A stretch of DNA of 32,088 nt from Bacteroidia bacterium (GTDB taxonomy: Bacteria; Bacteroidota; Bacteroidia; SpSt-205), in the NCBI GenBank assembly GCA_025057135.1, contig JANWXY010000051.1, positions 1-32,088 on the forward strand, written 5' to 3'. Shown here piece after piece: positions 27,105 through 32,088 of the stretch; positions within the stretch are counted from its first letter, which is position 1; every line of letters begins with the position of its first letter. A program made the position numbers and the translations under genes. The notes beneath the pieces are model-generated. The model searched no databases. It worked only from the letters and a program-made list of their open reading frames with translations, and was not told the origin of the DNA.

Positions 27105-28700
27105 TCACCCTTTGGCGCTTGCCTCTACGAACGCTAAAAAGAGTGGATGTGGCTCCTCTACCCGGCTCTGAAACTCTGGATGAAACTGAACTCCAATGAA
27201 GAAAGGATGAGCAGGGAGCTCTATAATCTCCGCTAAGTCTTTGTCTGGATAGTAGCCCGTCACCTGTAAACCTGCGGCTTCTAATGCGGCTCTGTAGGCG
27301 TTATTTAGTTCGTAGCGGTGACGATGACGCTCGTAAATCAGAGACTTCTGATAGATGCGCCACGCAAGAGTCCCTTCCTTTATTGCGCACGGGTATGCCC
27401 CTAAGCGCATCGTTCCTCCTTTTGTAGAGATAGCCCGCTGCTCGGGCATAAGGTCAATAACTGGATAGGGCGTGTCGGGGGCGATCTCAGTGGAGTGAGC
27501 ATCGGCCCAGCCGAGTACATGGCGCGCAAACTCCACGACGGCCATCTGCATCCCGAGGCAAATACCCAAAAAGGGTATCTGCCGTTCTCTTGCATGACGA
27601 ACTGTAGCGATCTTCCCTGGAATGCCGCGTTCGCCAAACCCTGGCGCTACCAGAATCCCCTGTACTCCTTGGAGTTTGCGTTCTACATTTTCGGCGGTTA
27701 TTTCGGTGGAATGAACCCACCGAATATCTATCTCATAACCTTGCCATCCTGCCGCATGGATGAGGGCTTCGTGGATAGATTTGTAAGCGTCATGCAGCTC
27801 TACATACTTGCCAACAAGGGCTATTGGCACTTTACGCTTAGGATGCCGCAGTCCATGTAAGAAAATTTGCCAGCGCTCCAAGTCAGGTTCGCCTCGAGAG
27901 GGTAGTCTAAACCGCCGTAAAACTACCTCATCCAGCTTTTCTTTCCTAAGTTGAAAAGGCACTTCGTAAATCGTGGGGACATCCAGAGCCTGAATGACAG
28001 CATTCTTTGGGACGTTTGTGAGCAAAGCTATTTTGGAGCGCATTTCTTTGGAGAAAGGTCTGGGGGTACGGCATACCAATATGTCAGGCTGAACCCCCGC
28101 CCGTTGCAGCTCGCGTACTGAGTGTTGGGTAGGTTTGGTTTTGAGTTCTTGGGTGGACTCTAAATACACTATTAGAGTCAGGTGGATGAAAAGTACCCGT
28201 AGGGGACCAAGCTCGTAGTGAAGCTGTCTTGCAGCTTCTATGTAAGGGAGCGATTCTATATCGCCGACAGTGCCGCCGAGTTCGGTGAGGATAATATCGT
28301 AAGGTTCATTTTGGGACAGTAGGGTAAAGCGTCGTTTAATTTCATCTGTCACATGAGGTATAACCTGCACTGTCTTGCCTAAGTATTCCCCGGCGCGTTC
28401 GCGTTCTATGATGGTTTGATAGATTTTTCCGGTGGTTACATTGTGATGACGCGTGGTCTGAATACCGAGGAAACGCTCATAATGTCCCAAGTCCATGTCT
28501 GTTTCGGCGCCATCATGGGTAACGAATACCTCCCCATGTTCGTAAGGATTTAGGGTGCCGGGGTCTACATTTAGGTAGGGGTCAAACTTTTGGAGTGTAA
28601 CCCGATAGCCGCGGGCTTGCAGGAGCTTCGCCAGGGAAGCCGCTAAAATGCCTTTTCCCAAAGAGGAAACCACGCCCCCCGTAATGAAGATATAGCGCAT
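27105..28700 (-). CDS. pyrG: CTP synthase
   Basis: PyrG aminates UTP to CTP with ammonia from glutamine. The 531 residues contain both domains. The synthetase part has FITGGVVSSLGKGILAAS at the N-terminus, then TLNPYEHGEVFVTHDGAETDMDLGHYERF and ELGGTVGDIESLP. The glutaminase part has the nucleophile C381 in GICLGMQ and the His-Glu pair in FHPEFQS near the C-terminus. It starts five bases after the BtuF-like gene stop and so belongs to the ligase-btuF-pyrG unit. No promoter-like element is immediately upstream. Confidence 0.96.
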   Translation of the reverse strand: MRYIFITGGVVSSLGKGILAASLAKLLQARGYRVTLQKFDPYLNVDPGTLNPYEHGEVFVTHDGAETDMDLGHYERFLGIQTTRHHNVTTGKIYQTIIERERAGEYLGKTVQVIPHVTDEIKRRFTLLSQNEPYDIILTELGGTVGDIESLPYIEAARQLHYELGPLRVLFIHLTLIVYLESTQELKTKPTQHSVRELQRAGVQPDILVCRTPRPFSKEMRSKIALLTNVPKNAVIQALDVPTIYEVPFQLRKEKLDEVVLRRFRLPSRGEPDLERWQIFLHGLRHPKRKVPIALVGKYVELHDAYKSIHEALIHAAGWQGYEIDIRWVHSTEITAENVERKLQGVQGILVAPGFGERGIPGKIATVRHARERQIPFLGICLGMQMAVVEFARHVLGWADAHSTEIAPDTPYPVIDLMPEQRAISTKGGTMRLGAYPCAIKEGTLAWRIYQKSLIYERHRHRYELNNAYRAALEAAGLQVTGYYPDKDLAEIIELPAHPFFIGVQFHPEFQSRVEEPHPLFLAFVEASAKG

Positions 28701-28705
28701 TTAGG

Positions 28706-29575
28706 TTAGAGGAGTGAAGCCCAGAGCTTTCCTATGTGTTGATTGTACCGATAGGAAGGGGTATGGAGAAGCTCATATATCCCCTCAGCAGCAGAGATGG
28801 TAAGCGGACTTGGATAAAATAATCCAGCAGTTCCCATGAATGCATAGAGGCGTTTTTGGCGGAAAGCGCTCAGCCCTTGTACATGAGGGAGGCGTGCCCA
28901 CTGCGCTAATGCTTCTCCTGCTTTTCTCAGAGTACCTCCCCTTACAGATAAGACGATTACTTCTGGGTCTATGCGCAAGAGCTCATCCAGAGAAATGCGC
29001 CCCCCCTCTTTATGCAGGGGCGCTCCACCACTCCACGCACAGATTTGAGTACTCCATGACCCTATGATGGTTAGTGGCGTTGTCGGCTCAATAAATGCAA
29101 CAGCGGGCTTGTGAATAATGCGTTGAGCGAGCGAGGCGAGCTTACTTAGCTTACGTTTCTGCTCATCAAACCAACGTTCAAAATCACGACCGCCGGAGAG
29201 GGCGGATTTTATCTTCTGAAATAGCGCTTCATATTCGTTCCAGTCTCGGGCTCTAATAGGCATCAGCTGTACAGGATGGCCGATGGCTTTTTGAAATAGG
29301 CTATAAAGCTCACTTTCGGACAGATCTACGGGGGGCTCCTCGGCGAGAAAAGCTACACCCGTCAGGCGAAGCGTAGACAAGACACCGTAGTCCGGAGCAT
29401 AAGGACCAAGGTAAAGTTCCCACCCCTCTCGATGAGCATTTGGGCGTGTGCAAATCGGGAACTTCTGAATAGCAGGGGGCGTCGTGCAGAGGTGACTGCG
29501 TCCCGCCAAAGCTTGCATCCCCTTCGCCGTGAGTATCCAGAGGGTAGCCTCAGGCGCAAGTGAGGCCCAGCGCAT
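28706..29575 (-). CDS. BtuF/TroA-like cobalamin-binding family protein, no signal peptide
   Basis: A protein of 289 residues of the periplasmic-binding-protein-like fold (class III, BtuF/FhuD). The start MRWASLAPEATLWIL corresponds to RIVSLxPSxTE in BtuF, followed by GRSHLCTTPPAIQKFPICTRP, very like the GxSHECDxPPEVxxLPxxTRP of soluble cobalamin-binding proteins. A long helix lies at about 120-150, and the C-terminal lobe contains DPEVIVLSVRGG and the LPHVQGLSAFRQKRLYAF pattern. There is no signal peptide or lipobox, so it is probably cytosolic, or a scaffold with another use. It lies between the O-antigen ligase-like and pyrG genes, with no transporter permease or ATPase nearby. The ligand is unproven. 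Confidence 0.78.
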   Translation of the reverse strand: MRWASLAPEATLWILTAKGMQALAGRSHLCTTPPAIQKFPICTRPNAHREGWELYLGPYAPDYGVLSTLRLTGVAFLAEEPPVDLSESELYSLFQKAIGHPVQLMPIRARDWNEYEALFQKIKSALSGGRDFERWFDEQKRKLSKLASLAQRIIHKPAVAFIEPTTPLTIIGSWSTQICAWSGGAPLHKEGGRISLDELLRIDPEVIVLSVRGGTLRKAGEALAQWARLPHVQGLSAFRQKRLYAFMGTAGLFYPSPLTISAAEGIYELLHTPSYRYNQHIGKLWASLL

Positions 29576-29580
29576 GCCCC

Positions 29581-29588
29581 CAAAGCTA
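29581..29588 (-). promoter_or_regulatory. Internal promoter for the BtuF-like gene and pyrG
   Basis: The minus strand reads TAGCTTTG, a full match to TAnnTTTG, ending five bases before the ATG 29575. Its TAG is also the stop codon of the O-antigen ligase-like gene. It would allow btuF-pyrG expression independent of the ligase. Confidence 0.45.
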
Positions 29589-30824
29589 CGATTTACTCTG
29601 CGTAAGCTGAGCCCATAATATGCCTGTACCCCACAGAAACGATGTAATCCCTATTTGGCGCTCTAAAAATGCCTCCACCTGCATAAGGAGGAACCAGTAA
29701 ATCAACCACCCTACCCAGAATAATCCCAGCGGCTCACGCGCAGCCTTTATCCAGAATACCAGGAATACGCTGAGACCGATTATGCCGAATCCTAAGGTAT
29801 ATTCCACAAACTGATTGTGAGGTAGAATGTAGGCCTTTTTATCCCAGCGATAAGGGAGCTTCGGTATTTCTGCAAAGACCGCGGCTTGATTATCAGCGAT
29901 CCCCACCCCCCAAAAAGGAGAGTGCCAGAAGGCTTTCCAGCTCGCTTCTAAAGCCGCAAGGCGACGAGCTATGGATGAATAGGTAATCTCTCCTCCCGGC
30001 TTATATGTAGCTAAGTCATCAAGCACGTGGTACCAGCGGCGCTTCATAGGAGGAAAGCATTTCACCATACTTACAAGTCCCAATCCAAAAGCCATAACTA
30101 CCAAACTTGTCCAAATCCAACGAGCCGGCTTACGAAAGGTCCAAAAAATAAGCATCAGCAAAACAGTCCCATAACCTGCCGCTAAACCTGTACGCAGTGC
30201 TAATGTATGCAGTATCAGCATATGGAGGCCTGTAAGTAAAAGGCGCCATTTGAGGGCTGCAAACCCCGGCAGTGTCCAAAGAAAAAAGATACCGACTCCA
30301 ACCAAACCCGCATAATAAATGTGCGATATGCCCCCTACCATCGGAATATATCGCCCTTGCCGCATTTCCTCTAAACCCCATGAGATATTCGTAAAAAACC
30401 GCCATAAAGTCCCTATCCCGACTATGAGAAGTCCCAGGTGGAAGGCTAAGTGAATGAGCTTTTTTTCTCCCTCCGAGGCGCTCATCCATGTAGCTACGGT
30501 CGCAGGTAAGAGAAATAGCATGGGCAGCTTGATTCGCATTTCTGTAACCCACTGGGCTTTATCAGTCGTGTAGAACCATGAGAGGCCATGCAGAATGTAA
30601 AGAAACAAGAAGGGTAAATACAAACTGCGCCAACTGAGAGATGAATTCCGAAGGGCAAGCCGAACCGAAGGGTGCCCTATAAAGCCGATTAGCAGTGTCC
30701 CCACACCGATGCTAATCAGACTATGTGATAAGCTAAGTCCTATGGCTATGCATAGCATTCCTATAATGGGCAGCATATTTACAAGCTGCCGGATACTATC
30801 GGTCATAGCTACGAATACTTTCAC
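29586..30824 (-). CDS. O-antigen ligase/polymerase-like membrane protein (Wzy_C/WaaL)
   Basis: A protein of 412 residues with about ten membrane helices, for example at about 18-36, 66-80, 95-115, 165-190 and 335-360. Before one of the last helices comes the conserved periplasmic motif LPHNQFVEYTLGFGIIGLSVFL, like the HNxFLxxLxExGxxGL of the O-antigen ligase family. Earlier, a loop contains SIARRLAALEASWKAFWHSPFWGVGIADN, typical of the same family's RxxxW...P..G.G segment. It should join polysaccharide to a lipid or protein at the outer face of the inner membrane. The start is a GTG six bases after a promoter-like element; the ATG at 30806 is an alternative. It is first in the unit with the BtuF-like gene and pyrG. 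Confidence 0.82.
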   Translation of the reverse strand: MKVFVAMTDSIRQLVNMLPIIGMLCIAIGLSLSHSLISIGVGTLLIGFIGHPSVRLALRNSSLSWRSLYLPFLFLYILHGLSWFYTTDKAQWVTEMRIKLPMLFLLPATVATWMSASEGEKKLIHLAFHLGLLIVGIGTLWRFFTNISWGLEEMRQGRYIPMVGGISHIYYAGLVGVGIFFLWTLPGFAALKWRLLLTGLHMLILHTLALRTGLAAGYGTVLLMLIFWTFRKPARWIWTSLVVMAFGLGLVSMVKCFPPMKRRWYHVLDDLATYKPGGEITYSSIARRLAALEASWKAFWHSPFWGVGIADNQAAVFAEIPKLPYRWDKKAYILPHNQFVEYTLGFGIIGLSVFLVFWIKAAREPLGLFWVGWLIYWFLLMQVEAFLERQIGITSFLWGTGILWAQLTQSKS

Positions 30825-30830
30825 GCAGAA

Positions 30831-30839
30831 GCGAATGTA
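30831..30839 (-). promoter_or_regulatory. Candidate promoter of the ligase-btuF-pyrG unit
   Basis: The minus strand reads TACATTCGC, one mismatch from TAnnTTTGC, six bases before GTG 30824. Confidence 0.4.
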
Positions 30840-31030
30840 AGCAGGCGCGAGTGATAGAGGGGTAGGTGGTGGTGCTTATCTTCGTTTTGGATCGCCCTCA
30901 GGACTCTGATAGTATGCTTGTCTTGAGAGGTGAGAGGGGATGGGAAGGATAGCGTAAAAATAAAATCCAATCACAGGTCAGCCGAGAGCAAAAACTCTTT
31001 GATATAAAGCTATTTAGTGAGAGACTTACA
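30840..31030. other. Divergent intergenic region, ligase-like/FkbM
   Basis: About 190 bases lie between the two candidate promoters. It is A+T-rich towards its right end and contains no supported gene, tRNA or repeat. Confidence 0.5.
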
Positions 31031-31038
31031 TACATTTG
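31031..31038 (+). promoter_or_regulatory. Probable promoter of the FkbM-like gene
   Basis: TACATTTG is a full match to TAnnTTTG, ending five bases before ATG 31044. It argues for that start rather than the GTG at 31017, which lies upstream of it. Confidence 0.5.
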
Positions 31039-31047
31039 TACAAATGT
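31032..31047. repeat. Perfect 16-base palindrome over the FkbM start
   Basis: ACATTTGTACAAATGT is its own reverse complement. It covers most of the -7 element, the spacer and the start codon, so it could be an operator. A 16-base palindrome is expected about once in two windows of this size by chance, so weight is low. Confidence 0.35.
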
Positions 31048-31838
31048 CAGTCGCTCCGAGTCTCTGCAAAAGCTTGATTCATCATATTCAGCAGATGGGA
31101 ATACTAAGCTTTGATGGCGAGCAGAGCTTGGGTATAAGGCTATTGCGGGTATTTGATCTTCTAAAGAATTCCAAAAAAGCTCAGAAGGTAGTTCCCCTCC
31201 TTCCTACGATGTGGCGACTATTATTGGGAAAAAACCATCATACTTTATACCTAACCCATCCCGTCAAAATGCATATTCTTCCGAGTAACCTGATATCTCT
31301 CATATACCTGTGGGGCAATCTTCCTTGCGAGAGAATAGAGCCCGAGCAGAACGTGATCGTGTGGCAACTCGCCCCAGGGTGCCTCCTAAAGAGTCTGACG
31401 AATGAAGGTACTGAGCTAACTGTACTGGTTGAATTGCTTATCCGTAAGGAGTACGGGACTAACTATCAAGGACTAAAAGTGTTAGATATCGGGGGGTACT
31501 TTGGAGAGTCAGCTATCTTTTTTGTATCCGCTGGAGCTGAAAGTGTAGTGTGCGTAGAACCTTATCCCCCAGCTCTTAGAAGAATTTCAGAAAATCTAAA
31601 ACTGTCAAGCATAAAAGACCGAGTGAAAGTTATTGCTGCAGCCGTAGGACCTGAAAGGGGGGAAGGACTGCTGCTTGTGTCTAAGGCTGATCCAATGGGT
31701 AATGCCCTTCAAGGGTTAGAGGGCCCGAAAGTAGTCACGAATTCTTCTTCCGCAGTCAAAGTGCCTACACTTACCTTTGAGGATGTTCTAAATGAAGCGA
31801 ACTGGGAAGTGGTGGATGTAACAAAGCTTAGACTGTGA
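31044..31838 (+). CDS. FkbM-family methyltransferase, N-terminal part as read in frame
   Basis: This is the SAM-dependent methyltransferase family that commonly modifies sugars of surface glycans. A non-conserved N-terminal part of about 140 residues is followed by GLKVLDIGGYFGESAIFF (D148-IGG, SAM-binding motif I), then CVEPYPPALRRISENLKLS with the acidic residue at the end of strand 2, and VKVPTLTFEDVLNE. The family then needs a V-D-x-x-K-x-D-C-E-G-x-E motif. Here the frame reads VVDVTKLRL and stops at 31836-31838. The correct motif continues in another frame from 31831. Start at ATG 31044, next to a -7 element; GTG 31017 is an alternative. The gene is A+T-richer than the housekeeping genes, like the GT-C-like gene. 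Confidence 0.72.
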   Translation: MSVAPSLCKSLIHHIQQMGILSFDGEQSLGIRLLRVFDLLKNSKKAQKVVPLLPTMWRLLLGKNHHTLYLTHPVKMHILPSNLISLIYLWGNLPCERIEPEQNVIVWQLAPGCLLKSLTNEGTELTVLVELLIRKEYGTNYQGLKVLDIGGYFGESAIFFVSAGAESVVCVEPYPPALRRISENLKLSSIKDRVKVIAAAVGPERGEGLLLVSKADPMGNALQGLEGPKVVTNSSSAVKVPTLTFEDVLNEANWEVVDVTKLRL

Positions 31839-32037
31839 GGGGTGTGAGTATGCGATTTTTTCTACCGTATCGGATGAGAATCTCCGGCGTGTGAAAGTGT
31901 GGATTATAGAGTTTCATGATGGGGCGGAGCGCCTTTTACAGCGTCTGCGGCACCTGGGTTACCAGACAAGGTGCCACCAGCGGCCGAATAAGACTGGAAT
32001 TATCTGGGCGTGGCTTCCAGAAGCAACTCTGCCGTGA
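31831..32037 (+). pseudogene. Displaced 3' part of the FkbM methyltransferase gene (+1 frameshift)
   Basis: From 31831 a second frame reads DCEGCEYAIFSTVSDENL, then WIIEFHDGAERLLQRLRHLGY and GIIWAWLPEATLP, and stops with TGA at 32035-32037. This is the expected continuation of an FkbM protein after VDVTKL. It is 68 residues long and has no start codon of its own near its beginning. Joining the parts needs one base (A31830, in CTT A GAC) to be skipped, giving a protein of about 330 residues. Causes could be a real inactivating insertion, a sequencing error, or +1 ribosomal frameshifting; the first two are more likely. Confidence 0.8.
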
Positions 32038-32046
32038 CTTTCCCCT

Positions 32047-32054
32047 TAGGTTTG
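32047..32054 (+). promoter_or_regulatory. Possible -7 element near the window end
   Basis: TAGGTTTG matches TAnnTTTG ten bases after the FkbM stop. No downstream start codon is visible in the remaining 34 bases, so this is only a candidate. Confidence 0.2.
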
Positions 32055-32088
32055 ACAGGGAGTCGGCCCAAGCCTCTGACAGGAGAGA

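Noticed and set aside
31827-31838. Programmed +1 frameshifting at CTT AGA C as the proven explanation for the FkbM break
   Set aside because: The resemblance to known shift sites is limited and no stimulatory element is recognisable; mutation or sequencing error is simpler. It stays listed only as a possibility.

Overview
The window looks like chromosomal DNA of a member of the Bacteroidota (or a close FCB relative). Three things point there. Most transcription units are preceded by the phylum's -7 promoter element TAnnTTTG instead of a Shine-Dalgarno sequence. Secreted proteins carry short signal peptides ending in Ala-Gln. Several families are typical of that phylum: a DUF4175 protein next to an RsbW-like ATPase, ybeY and mnmG, and a YbeY without the third histidine. 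I see no tRNA, rRNA, CRISPR, insertion sequence or phage gene. No gap without a gene exceeds 300 bases.

Layout. (1) 4120 to 1, minus strand: a chain of touching or overlapping genes encoding a haem-binding beta-propeller lipoprotein, a SiaB-like kinase, a SiaC-like phosphoprotein, a coiled-coil membrane protein and a cysteine desulfurase cut by the window edge. (2) 5455 to 4208, minus: bioA (biotin synthesis). (3) 5590 to 9039, plus: prpC-prpD-prpB, three enzymes of the methylcitrate cycle for propionyl-CoA. (4) 17186 to 9175, minus: a tight six-gene unit, DUF4175 protein, RsbW-like ATPase, ybeY, mnmG, EnvC-like protein, prmC. (5) 17313 to 21363, plus: a secreted M1 aminopeptidase, then a GT-C-like membrane protein. 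(6) 21424 to 25782, plus: gap-pgk-thioredoxin-like-grpE-dnaJ, chained by ATGA overlaps. (7) 27032 to 25821, minus: a class I aminotransferase. (8) 30824 to 27105, minus: O-antigen ligase-like protein, BtuF-like binding protein, pyrG. (9) 31044 to 32037, plus: an FkbM-type methyltransferase broken by a one-base frameshift.

Much of the window is housekeeping. Four observations stand out. The first is a SiaB/SiaC partner-switch whose third gene looks like the SiaC-docking stalk of SiaD/SpoIIE-type effectors, but ends in membrane helices instead of an enzyme, in one transcription unit with a haem-propeller lipoprotein. The second is a consistent arrangement in which the -7 element lies only 2 to 12 bases before the start codon, which implies largely leaderless mRNAs. 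The third is a 15/16 match to the ParB site parS at the start of mnmG. The fourth is the frameshift in the FkbM gene. All family calls come from reading motifs by eye; no database search was made.
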